64,000 nucleotides of DNA from Bacillota bacterium (GTDB lineage Bacteria; Bacillota; Clostridia; Oscillospirales; Oscillospiraceae): positions 1-64,000 of the forward strand of contig JAQXVF010000043.1 of assembly GCA_029224785.1 (NCBI GenBank). Reading direction: 5' to 3'. The notes below the pieces were generated by a model, which searched no databases, was not told where the DNA came from, and was given only the letters and a program-made list of their open reading frames with translations. The position numbers and the translations under genes were made by a program. The number at the start of each line of letters is the position of its first letter. Position 1 is the first letter of the stretch. Below are positions 1-7,292 of this stretch, one piece after another.

Positions 1-1031
1 AATTGATGCGGTGTAACAGTAAAATCAAGTGTGTACTTAACCTTCCCGTTATGTGCAGCCGTTTCCCCCAAAACAGGTTGAATGGTCTTTTTCACCAGCT
101 TCCCGTTGATATATCTTGAGTATGTTCGCTCCTTTGTACTGCGAACTACAACATAGCGCCACAAACCTTTGTACTGCGAGTATGTGAGAGGTCCGCCATC
201 TCTATTCGATATAACAAACTGGGAGTTGCTCTTTTCTTTTTCTGCCCTTAGGCATTGTGCCAACGGCTGAGGAATTGGAATATCTCTCTTTGCTGACTTG
301 GTTTTCAGCTCAGTCTCGATGACGGGACGATTGCTCTCGGTGTGCCATGCCCTTTTGACAGACAAGTATGGTGCATCAGTATCAAGGAAAACACAGTCCC
401 ATTGAAGTCCCAGGATTTCTTCTCTGCGAAGTCCTGCGTATAGTCCAATCATTACGAACAGGTAAGGGGGCAACCCTCGAATGGCATCCAAAAGTTTTTT
501 GATTTGCTCATCAGTAAGTGCCTCTCGCTCCTCAGGAGATTTCCCACCTTTTGCTGAAATTTTGTCACAAGGAGATTCTTCAATTACATGGCTATCTTTT
601 GCCGATGTAAATATCAGCTTGTATAGCATCTGCACAGAGCGATATACGGACTCTGATTTTTGCTGCGCCGGAATCAAAGCAAGTCGGACATCATCAAGTG
701 TGACATCGGCAATTAGCTTTTTCCCCAGTGGCTTAATGATGTAGTTCTTAACTTTGGATTTATAATCCACCATCGTTGTAGGTCTAAGGCGAGCCTCCTG
801 TATCTTAATCCATTTTTCGCAGTAGTCTTGAACGGTTGGGGTTTTCATCCGGAAAACGGCATTTTCAATTTGGCGCTCGGCTTCAAGAACCTTGTCATAA
901 AGTTCTTCCCTTGTTTTAGCATAAAGGGACACTCTATTTCCATCAGCATCTGTAACCCTCGTCCGATAGTAGATACCACTCGCTCTCTTGACTGTTCCGT
1001 ATTCCGGAATAATCCTTTTCTTGCGTGGCAT
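1..1031 (-). CDS. Tyrosine recombinase (integrase), 3' end outside window
   Basis: About 343 codons are visible, starting at ATG 1031 with AGGAGTTAAT-like upstream sequence; the C-terminus runs off the left edge. Residues 1-60 are a basic, beta-rich arm-DNA-binding-type region, about 65-165 a core-binding domain, and then the catalytic domain. The catalytic arginine motif is visible at residues 198-211 (YAGLRREEILGLQW, Arg202), followed by a lysine hairpin (KTKSAKRDIPIP), and the sequence stops at TPHQ, the beginning of the family's HxLRH box (His342). The family cuts and rejoins DNA for integration and excision of conjugative elements and phages. It reads away from the parA and BRO-N genes beside it. 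The tyrosine nucleophile lies outside the window, so activity cannot be judged. Confidence 0.92.
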   Translation of the reverse strand, partial: MPRKKRIIPEYGTVKRASGIYYRTRVTDADGNRVSLYAKTREELYDKVLEAERQIENAVFRMKTPTVQDYCEKWIKIQEARLRPTTMVDYKSKVKNYIIKPLGKKLIADVTLDDVRLALIPAQQKSESVYRSVQMLYKLIFTSAKDSHVIEESPCDKISAKGGKSPEEREALTDEQIKKLLDAIRGLPPYLFVMIGLYAGLRREEILGLQWDCVFLDTDAPYLSVKRAWHTESNRPVIETELKTKSAKRDIPIPQPLAQCLRAEKEKSNSQFVISNRDGGPLTYSQYKGLWRYVVVRSTKERTYSRYINGKLVKKTIQPVLGETAAHNGKVKYTLDFTVTPHQ

Positions 1032-1065
1032 ATTAACTCCTTTCTGGATTTACGGATGGACGATT

Positions 1066-1803
1066 CTAATCACTTTTTCGCCCACCGCTTGCGGTATGTT
1101 TCCCTCTGCTCAGCAGGAATAGCTTTACGGAATGCGGGATTTCGATATCAAAAACACGGATGTTTTCTCCTACGGATTCCCGGAGGGAAGCTATGATGCT
1201 CTTGGCATTGTTGGTGCGCTTATCTACCATGGTAAGCAAGATGCCGTCGATACGAAGTCTGGGATTGATTTGCCGTTTGACCTTTGCGATAGACCGCATA
1301 AGCAGATTCAGGCCTTTAGTTGAAAGGAAGCTGGGCTGTGAGGGGATGATAACGCTGTCGGAAGCCACAAGCGCATTGACTGTCATCATGCCGAGGGAAG
1401 GCATACAATCAATGAGAATATAGTCATAATCTTGTTTGAAGGGCCGCAATGTGTTTTTGAGCACATATTCTCGGCTCGTAACATTGAACAGGCTAACCTC
1501 CAGACCGGAGAGTTCAATATTGGAAGGAAGAAGGTCAATCCCTTCCTCATGGCGGAGAATACCACCACTTCCTGGCACTTCCGTATCTTCAACAACTGCC
1601 TGCATGACGGTGGATAAAGAAACAGGCAGCTCGTCCGGTGTCTGGATTCCCAAACTGACCGTTAAGCTGCCCTGCGGGTCAGCATCCACCAGCAAAACCC
1701 GGTATCCTCGGTTTGCAAGCCCGACACCCAGATTTACAGTCGTGGTGGTCTTGCCAACGCCGCCTTTTTGATTGCAGATGGCAATGGTTTTGCACTCAGC
1801 CAT
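1066..1803 (-). CDS. parA: ParA-family ATPase, C-terminus apparently truncated or frameshifted
   Basis: A 245-residue ParA/Soj-type partition ATPase. The deviant Walker A (NQKGGVGKTTT, residues 11-21), DADPQGSLT and the Walker B segment (DYILIDCMPSLG) are intact, and it should drive segregation of a plasmid-like or integrated element. Homologues usually continue after the 'IPHSVRAAE' segment for about 30 more residues; here the sequence diverges right after IPHSVK (residue about 223), gives an unrelated short tail, and stops 35 bp before the integrase start. A shift of one base gives a different short tail (AIPAEQRETYRKRWAKK) and a stop, so neither frame restores the usual end. Its ATG abuts the TAA of the upstream BRO-N-like gene, suggesting one transcript. 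No ParB follows. Confidence 0.88.
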   Translation of the reverse strand: MAECKTIAICNQKGGVGKTTTTVNLGVGLANRGYRVLLVDADPQGSLTVSLGIQTPDELPVSLSTVMQAVVEDTEVPGSGGILRHEEGIDLLPSNIELSGLEVSLFNVTSREYVLKNTLRPFKQDYDYILIDCMPSLGMMTVNALVASDSVIIPSQPSFLSTKGLNLLMRSIAKVKRQINPRLRIDGILLTMVDKRTNNAKSIIASLRESVGENIRVFDIEIPHSVKLFLLSRGKHTASGGRKSD

Positions 1804-2226
1804 TTACTCACCCGCCTGTTTGAGAAGATCCTCAATCAGAATATCGAGAAGCCTGTTGAGCTCCGTCTCTGTTGCATCGTCCCGGGGATTCCTCGCTTCA
1901 TGCATTTCGGGCTCATCCAGATGCGGGCAGTCAGTCAGGCATTTAGCCATGTGCATTGCGCCCTTGCGTTTACTGGCGGCAGCAAGCCGGAGAACATCCG
2001 AGCAGTCAAGAAAACACATCTCAATGGAACGAACAGGGGACTGAGGATGAGGAACACTGCATTTGATCGTGTGCGGACAATGGTACGAGATGGCGGAATG
2101 CGGGTCCCGAAAACCAAAAGCCTTTGCGACATCGGACGCACAGTAAAGCGTGTTCCCATCTTTGCGGATTACCCGAATGACAGGGCAGTTAGAATCCGCA
2201 GCGAATACTACGATTGGAATAAACAT
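1804..2226 (-). CDS. BRO-N-like (phage antirepressor-type) protein
   Basis: 140 residues from ATG 2226, chosen because AAGGAGGT lies 5-6 bases upstream; an earlier in-frame start at 2268 has no such site. The N-terminal half (residues about 5-85) resembles the BRO-N fold: a beta strand, RVIRKDGNTLYCASDVAKAF, then a DPHSAISYHC segment and a serine/leucine helix. These domains bind DNA in phage antirepressors and element-borne regulators. The C-terminal 40 residues are acidic and helical. It is the first gene of a short leftward cluster with parA. The function is inferred from weak family resemblance only. The cysteine content (eight) is unusual. Confidence 0.6.
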   Translation of the reverse strand: MFIPIVVFAADSNCPVIRVIRKDGNTLYCASDVAKAFGFRDPHSAISYHCPHTIKCSVPHPQSPVRSIEMCFLDCSDVLRLAAASKRKGAMHMAKCLTDCPHLDEPEMHEARNPRDDATETELNRLLDILIEDLLKQAGE

Positions 2227-2253
2227 AGAATACCTCCTTATAATGTTTGTGTC

Positions 2254-2297
2254 GGTTGGCCCAACCAAAGCACATCGTAGTCCGGTGTGCTTTGGTT
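2254..2297. repeat. Two nested inverted repeats upstream of BRO-N/parA
   Basis: GGTTGG-C-CCAACC occupies 2254-2266, and overlapping it is a perfect 12-bp inverted repeat (AACCAAAGCACA at 2263-2274, complement at 2286-2297, 11-base spacer). They lie 28-71 bp upstream of the leftward start at 2226. The position suits an operator, partition site or leader hairpin; nothing decides between these. Confidence 0.7.
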
Positions 2298-2644
2298 ACT
2301 GCACTTAATTCGACCTCGTCTCCCAAGTGCATGAAAGGAAATCATCAGACGCCCGATTGCGATTCGGGTCCATGGGAATCTCACCCCTGCCGGGTACTCC
2401 GCCAGCTCCTTAGAGAAGTATCATTATCCCTCAAGTGTTTCTTCGCCTTGCCGGTTGCAATCTGGCATTTGGGATGGGCTCGAAATCGCTTCCCACCTTG
2501 CTTTTCGTGATAACCCGTTGGGCAGGTGGTTCTTGGCGCGTCCTCCGAAGGCTGGAGCTCTCGCTCCCACTTGGGAATGTACCTGATGAATGTCTATTCT
2601 GTTTTCAAAGAACACGAGCGGGTTCCAGGTGTTCTTCCGAAGAA

Positions 2645-2682
2645 CCCTCTCATAAGGCAAGGAATGGGAGAGGGTGTTTTTT
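2645..2682 (+). terminator. Intrinsic terminator (rightward)
   Basis: Stem CCCTCTC (2645-2651) with GAGAGGG (2668-2674), then a T-rich run 2675-2682. No gene precedes it on the plus strand, so it may insulate an antisense or element transcript. Confidence 0.6.
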
Positions 2683-2730
2683 GCAGTAGTTTTTGAAAAA
2701 AATAAAAATATTTTTTGAGACATCGAAAAA

Positions 2731-2769
2731 ACAAAAAAGCCCTGCGTAGCGTGGTGCTACACAGGGCTT
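2731..2769 (-). terminator. Second leftward terminator downstream of rpsI
   Basis: Fourteen-base-pair stem (2737-2750 with about 2756-2769, one G-U pair on the minus strand), followed leftward by TTTTTTGTTTTTT. It stands 302 bp beyond the main rpsI terminator and would block read-through into the element's leftward genes. Confidence 0.7.
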
Positions 2770-2771
2770 AC

Positions 2772-3044
2772 AAAATACGACAGATTACGAGAAAATCGTT
2801 TTCTTCGGTTTTATGATTAGCACAATGCGAGAGAATGATACAAAGATTGAAGAAGGAGTGATTAGGGAAATCGTATGCAGGTAGAAGTGGGTTAATTGCG
2901 GGGAACATACGGCTGTAACGGTCTCCAGAGGCTCATTTTAGTCACCACTTTTGTGTCCCATTAGGGCTTCAAAAAGGGCTAGTCACCACCTTGTGTCCCA
3001 TATAAAATCGTTTTTACGGTATCAGATTAGGACAAAATACGACA
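2772..3044. repeat. Imperfect direct repeats, candidate recombinase arm sites
   Basis: AAAATACGACA occurs exactly at 2772-2782 and 3034-3044. A longer block (AAAATCGTTTT, then GGT, then GATTAG and ACAA) occurs at 2792-2825 and again at 3004-3036. GATTA and ACAAAATACGACA recur in the same relative phase. Short repeated sites near an element end, beside an integrase with an arm-binding-type N-terminus, fit arm-type binding sites; this is inference. Confidence 0.5.
2939..3001. repeat. 22-23 bp direct repeat pair
   Basis: TAGTCACCAC-TTTTGTGTCCCAT at 2939-2961 is repeated at 2980-3001 with one substitution and one base missing. The copies start 41 bp apart, about four helical turns. Confidence 0.75.
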
Positions 3045-3065
3045 AACAGATTCAAACAATACAAA

Positions 3066-3102
3066 AAGAAAAACCCCGGAAAACCAAGGTTTTCCGGGGT
3101 TT
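3066..3102 (-). terminator. rplM-rpsI operon terminator
   Basis: Perfect 15-bp stem (3071-3085 with 3088-3102, loop AA), then TTTTTCTTTTTG on the minus strand, 22 bp past the rpsI stop. A strong rho-independent terminator. Confidence 0.92.
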
Positions 3103-3123
3103 GATAGCACTTTCTGAATAAAA

Positions 3124-3528
3124 TCAGCGCTTGGAGAACTGGGGAGCACGACGAGCGGCCTTCAAGCCGTACTTCTTTCTTTCCTTCATTCTGGGGTCGC
3201 GGGTCAGGAAGCCCTCGGCCTTCAGAGTGGAGCGGTACGCGGGGTTCAGTGCCAGCAGAGCACGGGACAGACCATGACGGATGGCGCCGGCCTGACCGGA
3301 AACGCCGCCGCCGGTGACGGTGACCACCAGATCCACCTTGCCTACCAGGTCTGCAGCGACCAGGGGCTGACGGACGATGAGCTTCAGGGTATCCAGGCCG
3401 AAGTAGTCGTCGATGTCGCGGCCGTTGATGGTGATGGAGCCGGTGCCGTTCTCATAGACGCGGACACGAGCCACGGAGGACTTACGACGACCGGTGCCGT
3501 AATAAAACTTATTCTTGCTTTCGTACAT
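3124..3528 (-). CDS. rpsI: 30S ribosomal protein S9
   Basis: 134 residues, full length for bacterial S9. The N-terminal [15 protein letters not shown] and the C-terminal RRAPQFSKR tail, whose last residues reach the P-site tRNA, are both present. It follows rplM by 17 bp in the usual rplM-rpsI order and the pair is read leftward from the promoter at 4054-4082. The 3' end of rpsI is a known integration target for some conjugative elements of Firmicutes, and here the gene is intact with element-like DNA right behind it. Confidence 0.98.
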   Translation of the reverse strand: MYESKNKFYYGTGRRKSSVARVRVYENGTGSITINGRDIDDYFGLDTLKLIVRQPLVAADLVGKVDLVVTVTGGGVSGQAGAIRHGLSRALLALNPAYRSTLKAEGFLTRDPRMKERKKYGLKAARRAPQFSKR

Positions 3529-3545
3529 GATCGATTACCTCCAAA

Positions 3546-3977
3546 TCAGTTCAGGGTCCATGCCTCGGGCTTCTGAGCAGCGTGGTTGTGCTCCTCACCC
3601 TTGTACAGGTGCAGACGGGTCAGGCAGTTGCGGCCCAGGGTGTTCTTGGGAAGCATGCCCTTCACAGCCAGCTCCATGGCATAGTCGGAACGGTTCTCCA
3701 TCATGGTACGGGCCTTGGTTTCCTTCAGACCGCCGATCCAGCCGGAAACGCGGTAGTAGGTCTTCTGCTCAGCCTTCTTGCCGGTGAGGATGGCCTTGTC
3801 GGTGTTGATGATGATGACGTAATCACCGCAGTCAACGTTGGGGGTGAAATCGACCTTGTGCTTGCCGCGCAGCAGGTTGGCAGCGATCACAGCGGTGCGG
3901 CCCAGGGGCTTGCCGGCTGCATCGATCACATACCATTTACGCTGAACGGTCTCCTTCTTTGCGATGGTAGTGGACAT
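3546..3977 (-). CDS. rplM: 50S ribosomal protein L13
   Basis: 143 residues, usual length. It begins [27 protein letters not shown] and carries the L13 signature region [18 protein letters not shown] and the [10 protein letters not shown] motif. L13 is an early assembly protein of the large subunit. GGAGGAAT precedes the ATG. First gene of the operon with rpsI; a 76-base leader separates the promoter from the start and contains a 15-base hairpin that could serve autogenous control. Confidence 0.98.
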   Translation of the reverse strand: MSTTIAKKETVQRKWYVIDAAGKPLGRTAVIAANLLRGKHKVDFTPNVDCGDYVIIINTDKAILTGKKAEQKTYYRVSGWIGGLKETKARTMMENRSDYAMELAVKGMLPKNTLGRNCLTRLHLYKGEEHNHAAQKPEAWTLN

Positions 3978-4018
3978 ATTGATTCCTCCGAAAAATAGGT
4001 ATATTTTTTGACATTTGC

Positions 4019-4033
4019 GTACACATGGTGTAC
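4019..4033 (-). promoter_or_regulatory. Hairpin in the rplM leader
   Basis: GTACAC-ATG-GTGTAC is a perfect 6-bp inverted repeat in the untranslated leader between promoter and rplM. Firmicutes rplM leaders are known to carry a structured L13-binding element; whether this hairpin is that element is not shown. Confidence 0.4.
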
Positions 4034-4053
4034 AATATCTTCAAAACGCTAAG

Positions 4054-4082
4054 ATTTTATCATGAGTTTTTTCGATTGTCAA
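4054..4082 (-). promoter_or_regulatory. Sigma-A promoter of rplM-rpsI
   Basis: On the minus strand TTGACA (4082-4077), 17-bp spacer, TAAAAT (4059-4054). A near-consensus promoter, as expected for ribosomal protein genes. Confidence 0.88.
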
Positions 4083-4197
4083 CCCATTTTTGCAGAATGA
4101 TTCTCAAATACCTTAAGAACTTTGAATTTCTCAAAAATACTCTTAAATACTCGTGAATGCTCGCTTTCTATTTTGATAATTGAAGGAGGTTTTTCCT

Positions 4198-4950
4198 GTG
4201 ATTCAGAGACTAACCGGCCTTGTTCGCCGCTGTGTGGAGGACTACGGTATGATCCTGCCCGGGGACCGGATTGCCGTAGGTGTGTCCGGAGGAAAGGATT
4301 CTCTTGTGCTGCTGCGCCTTTTGGCGGAGCTTCGGAAATACTGTGATTTTGAAATGATTGCCATTACGGTGGATATGGGCCTGGGAATGGATTTTTCCGG
4401 GATCGAAGCATTCTGTCAGGAACTGGAGGTACCGTTCCATCTTGTGAAGACGGAGATCGGACCCATCATTTTTGACTACCGGAAGGAAAAGAACCCCTGC
4501 TCCATGTGCGCCAAAATGCGCCGCGGCGCCCTGAATCAGGCACTGCTGGACCTGAACTGCAAGAAGCTGGCTCTGGGCCATCACTTTGACGATGCGGTGG
4601 AGACATTTCTTATGTCGCTGATTTACGAGGGGCGGATCAGCTGCTTCCAGCCGGTGACCCACCTGGACCGTACCGGCGTCATCCAGATCCGGCCCATGCT
4701 GTATATCCACGAAAAGACGGTGGAGAACTTTGCCGGACAGATGGAGCTTCCGGTGCTGACCAATCGCTGCCCGGTGGACAAGCATACCAAGCGGGAGGAG
4801 ATCAAGGAACTGGTATACCGCCTGACAGGGGAATACCCGGATCTGAAAGAGCGGATCTTCGGTGCCATGCAGCGCTTCCCGCTGCCGGAGTGGGAACCTA
4901 AGGGCCGGTACAAACGTCCGAAAGATCAATCGGAGCCACCGGCGGTATGA
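4198..4950 (+). CDS. TtcA-like tRNA 2-thiolation PP-loop ATPase
   Basis: 250 residues from GTG 4198, which has GAAGGAGG eight bases upstream; an in-frame TTG at 4180 lies before that site and is rejected. The PP-loop SGGKDSLVLL (about residues 29-38) binds ATP, CSMCAK supplies two cysteines and NRCPVDKH a third, as in the [4Fe-4S] TtcA/TtuA family that thiolates tRNA cytidine or uridine. The GHHFDDAVET segment is also typical. It opens a rightward run with the small gene at 4995. Whether the target is C32 of tRNA or another base cannot be told from sequence. Confidence 0.88.
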   Translation: MIQRLTGLVRRCVEDYGMILPGDRIAVGVSGGKDSLVLLRLLAELRKYCDFEMIAITVDMGLGMDFSGIEAFCQELEVPFHLVKTEIGPIIFDYRKEKNPCSMCAKMRRGALNQALLDLNCKKLALGHHFDDAVETFLMSLIYEGRISCFQPVTHLDRTGVIQIRPMLYIHEKTVENFAGQMELPVLTNRCPVDKHTKREEIKELVYRLTGEYPDLKERIFGAMQRFPLPEWEPKGRYKRPKDQSEPPAV

Positions 4951-4994
4951 AATCCTTTCCATTGGGGTAAACTTCTGGAAAAGGAGGGATCTCT

Positions 4995-5246
4995 ATGGTA
5001 AAAGGCGTTTCCAAACAGGTGATTCTCTTTCGACCGCCGGAGGAAAGATTCTTTGAACAGGCGATTTTTATCCTGCGGGAAGGGGTCACACGGGAGTCTG
5101 TCACGGAGGAGGATCTGCTTCGGGAGGCAAGGATTTCCGCGGATCTTCCCAGACCCCGTCAGAAGCAGCGGCTGCAGTGTGCGCTGTGGGGTGCCGGGGG
5201 AGCCTGTCTGACCGGAGCGGTGTGGGCCCTGACCCTGCTGCTATGA
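4995..5246 (+). CDS. Small protein with C-terminal membrane segment
   Basis: 83 residues, preceded by AAGGAGG eight bases before the ATG. Residues 1-60 are charged and include an EEDLLREAR helix; residues about 62-83 (CALWGAGGACLTGAVWALTLLL) form one hydrophobic segment, so it is probably a tail-anchored membrane protein. It lies 44 bp after the TtcA-like gene, likely in one transcript, and its 3' end overlaps the region of the next promoter. I do not recognise the family. Confidence 0.7.
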   Translation: MVKGVSKQVILFRPPEERFFEQAIFILREGVTRESVTEEDLLREARISADLPRPRQKQRLQCALWGAGGACLTGAVWALTLLL

Positions 5247-5247
5247 C

Positions 5248-5276
5248 TTGCGAAAACGGGAAAGCTGTGGTATAAT
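5248..5276 (+). promoter_or_regulatory. Sigma-A promoter of the dus gene
   Basis: TTGCGA (5248-5253), 17-bp spacer, TATAAT (5271-5276), beginning one base after the preceding stop codon and 24 bp before the dus ATG. Confidence 0.75.
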
Positions 5277-5300
5277 CCTCCCGAAAAAGGGAGGGATTCC

Positions 5301-6263
5301 ATGAAACTCGGGAAAATAGAGGTGGAAAGCCCTGTCATTCTTGCCCCCATGGCTGGGGTGACCGACTGGGCTTTTCGCAATATCTGCGCCGAATTGGGCG
5401 CCAATATCACGGTGACGGAGATGGTATCCTCCCGGGCACTGATATATCACGACAAGAAAAGCGCGTCTCTGCTGCGAAAGACGCAGACGGGTGTCTGCGG
5501 CGCCCAGATCTTCGGCAACGATCCTGCCATTATGGCGGAAGCGGCGGTGCTGGCGCTGGAGATTTCCGGCTGTGATTTTCTGGACATCAACATGGGCTGT
5601 CCTATGCCCAAGATCGCCAATTCCGGCGACGGCTGCGGACTGATGCGCACCCCGGAACTGGCGGGGAAGATCGTGGAGCAGGTTGCATCGTCGGTTTCGG
5701 TGCCGGTGACGGTAAAATGCCGCCTGGGCTGGGACAGAGGAAGTCTGAATGTTCTGGAGTTTACCCGGCGGATGCAGGACTGCGGTGCCTCCATGGTGAC
5801 GGTGCATGGCAGGACCCGGAGTATGCTCTACTCCGGTGTGGCGGACTGGGACATGATCACCCGGGTAAAGCAGAGCCTGTCCATTCCCGTCATTGCCAAC
5901 GGCGATATCATTTCCGGCCAGCAGGCAAAGCAGGCATTGCGGCGGACCGGGGCGGACGGCGTCATGGTTGGCCGGGGCTGCTTCGGAGATCCCTGGGTAT
6001 TCGCAGAGATCACTGCCATGCAGGAGGGGAGGACATACACCCGTCCAACACTGAAGGACCGGGTGGCGGTGGCGGTGCGGCAGTTTGAGATGGCTCGTGA
6101 GGACAAGGGAGAGCACATTGCCTGCCTGGAAGCCAGAAAGCACTTTGCCTGGTACCTGCGGGGAGTTGCCCACAGCAGTTATTATAAGGAGCAGATCTCT
6201 TCCATCGCCAGTATGGAGGATATCCACCGCATCGCACAGGGGATCTGCCGGGATCTTTCATAA
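5301..6263 (+). CDS. dusB: tRNA-dihydrouridine synthase
   Basis: 320 residues, normal for Dus proteins. It reduces uridine in the D-loop of tRNA with FMN and NADPH. The start is LAPMAGVTDWAFR (FMN barrel), then DINMGCP with the family's catalytic cysteine, PVTVKCRLGWD, TVHGRTR and the late VMVGRGCFGDPW phosphate-binding loop. The helical tRNA-binding domain follows from about residue 240. GGGAGG precedes the ATG, and it has its own promoter. The B-type assignment rests on the NMGCPMPK and HGRTR motifs; exact target position is not shown. Confidence 0.93.
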   Translation: MKLGKIEVESPVILAPMAGVTDWAFRNICAELGANITVTEMVSSRALIYHDKKSASLLRKTQTGVCGAQIFGNDPAIMAEAAVLALEISGCDFLDINMGCPMPKIANSGDGCGLMRTPELAGKIVEQVASSVSVPVTVKCRLGWDRGSLNVLEFTRRMQDCGASMVTVHGRTRSMLYSGVADWDMITRVKQSLSIPVIANGDIISGQQAKQALRRTGADGVMVGRGCFGDPWVFAEITAMQEGRTYTRPTLKDRVAVAVRQFEMAREDKGEHIACLEARKHFAWYLRGVAHSSYYKEQISSIASMEDIHRIAQGICRDLS

Positions 6264-6317
6264 TTTTCCACCGTATGATTTTTTCTCTGCTCCATATCCT
6301 AACCGGGAGGTGAGGAT

Positions 6318-7268
6318 ATGGGGCGGCGTTTTTTTCTGATGTGCATGATGTTTTTGCTGCTGGTGGTGCCGGTTGGGGCGGAGCCCATCTCCTGGGTGGA
6401 CTTTGATGTAGGGTACGAGAGCCTGCGGTATGCCCTTTCCCAGGACATTGCCACCTTCGAGCAGGAGAAGCATATCAGTTGGATCGATTCTCTGGCGGTG
6501 GCGGCATGCCGGAGCGGCGGGAAATGCCCCCTTTCCCAGGTGAAACGGGCGGTGGAGGACCTGAAAGGGGATAAGGAGCCGAAGGAGCTGCTGGGCGGAT
6601 TGGCCAAATATTACGACTACTATCACCAGGCGTATTCTGCGGCTCTCGGCGGTCTGGTGGGAAGCTATGCTATTCAGACGGAGGATGGCTGGAAGGCCAG
6701 CTACGGTCTGAAGGCCTTCAGCCCCATTGCGGCGGGATACGGATACAGCCATTGCTCCGATTTCGGTGTCAGCCGGTCTTACGGTTTTCAGAGAAAACAT
6801 CTGGGCAATGATCTGATGGGCGGCTTGGGAACTCCCATCGTGGCGGTGGAGGGCGGAGTCATTGAAGCCATGGGCTGGAACCGCTATGGCGGATGGCGGA
6901 TTGGAATCCGCTCCTTTGACAACAAGCGGTACTATTACTATGCCCATCTGCAGAAGGACCATCCCTTTGCGCCGGGGCTGCAGGTGGGGGATATGGTGGA
7001 TGCCGGACAGCTCATCGGATTCATGGGGCGCACCGGGTATTCTGACCGGGAAAACACCAACAACATCGAAACGGTGCATCTGCATTTTGGGATGGAGCTG
7101 GTGTTTGACGAGAGGCAGAAGGAGTGCAACAGTGAGATCTGGATCGATGTCTATGACATTGTGCGGCTGCTGTCGTCCCATACGGCAAGCTATCAGAAAA
7201 AGGATGGGACCTGGCAGCGGAGCTATCCCTATCAGGATCTGGACATCCCGGAATATCCAAAAGAATAA
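6318..7268 (+). CDS. Secreted M23 (LytM-type) metallopeptidase
   Basis: 316 residues. Residues 1-21 form a signal peptide (hydrophobic core MFLLLVVPVG, cut near GAEP). A helical region of about 120 residues precedes a C-terminal M23 domain: HLGND at 161-165 supplies the first His and Asp zinc ligands, YYYYAHL follows, and HLHFG (His254, His256) completes the site. Such enzymes cut peptide bridges of peptidoglycan, and in sporeformers similar proteins act in cell-wall remodelling. GGGAGGTGAGGAT precedes the ATG, 54 bp after dus, so it may be co-transcribed. The peptidase site looks complete. Confidence 0.88.
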   Translation: MGRRFFLMCMMFLLLVVPVGAEPISWVDFDVGYESLRYALSQDIATFEQEKHISWIDSLAVAACRSGGKCPLSQVKRAVEDLKGDKEPKELLGGLAKYYDYYHQAYSAALGGLVGSYAIQTEDGWKASYGLKAFSPIAAGYGYSHCSDFGVSRSYGFQRKHLGNDLMGGLGTPIVAVEGGVIEAMGWNRYGGWRIGIRSFDNKRYYYYAHLQKDHPFAPGLQVGDMVDAGQLIGFMGRTGYSDRENTNNIETVHLHFGMELVFDERQKECNSEIWIDVYDIVRLLSSHTASYQKKDGTWQRSYPYQDLDIPEYPKE

Positions 7269-7292
7269 GGGTGTGCGTTTGCACACCCTTAT
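7265..7292. terminator. Bidirectional terminator
   Basis: Perfect 12-bp stem (7265-7276 with 7281-7292, loop GTTT) that overlaps the stop codons of both convergent genes (M23 peptidase and trmO). The minus strand continues TTATTCTTTT. Confidence 0.8.

Larger units (their letters stand above)
2298..3060. other. Gene-poor end of the mobile element
   Basis: About 760 bp with no reading frame that I can support in either direction. It contains a rightward terminator hairpin (2645-2682), a leftward terminator (2731-2769), a 15-bp palindrome GTTCTTC-C-GAAGAAC at 2631-2645, and two families of direct repeats between 2772 and 3044. Base composition shifts from GC-rich (2300-2560) to AT-rich (2690-3060), unlike the flanking core genes. 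It is best read as the regulatory and terminal DNA of the element carrying the integrase. Confidence 0.5.

Noticed and set aside
2330..2400. tRNA-like stretch ending in CTCCGCCA
   Set aside because: No cloverleaf with acceptor, anticodon and T-loop could be drawn; only scattered GC-rich pieces.
2424..2723. A 99-codon frame on the minus strand
   Set aside because: No ribosome-binding site, no family, and it crosses the terminator hairpin at 2645-2682.
6258..7286. Frame antisense to the M23 peptidase
   Set aside because: Shadow of a gene with signal peptide and zinc ligands; its own sequence has no family features.
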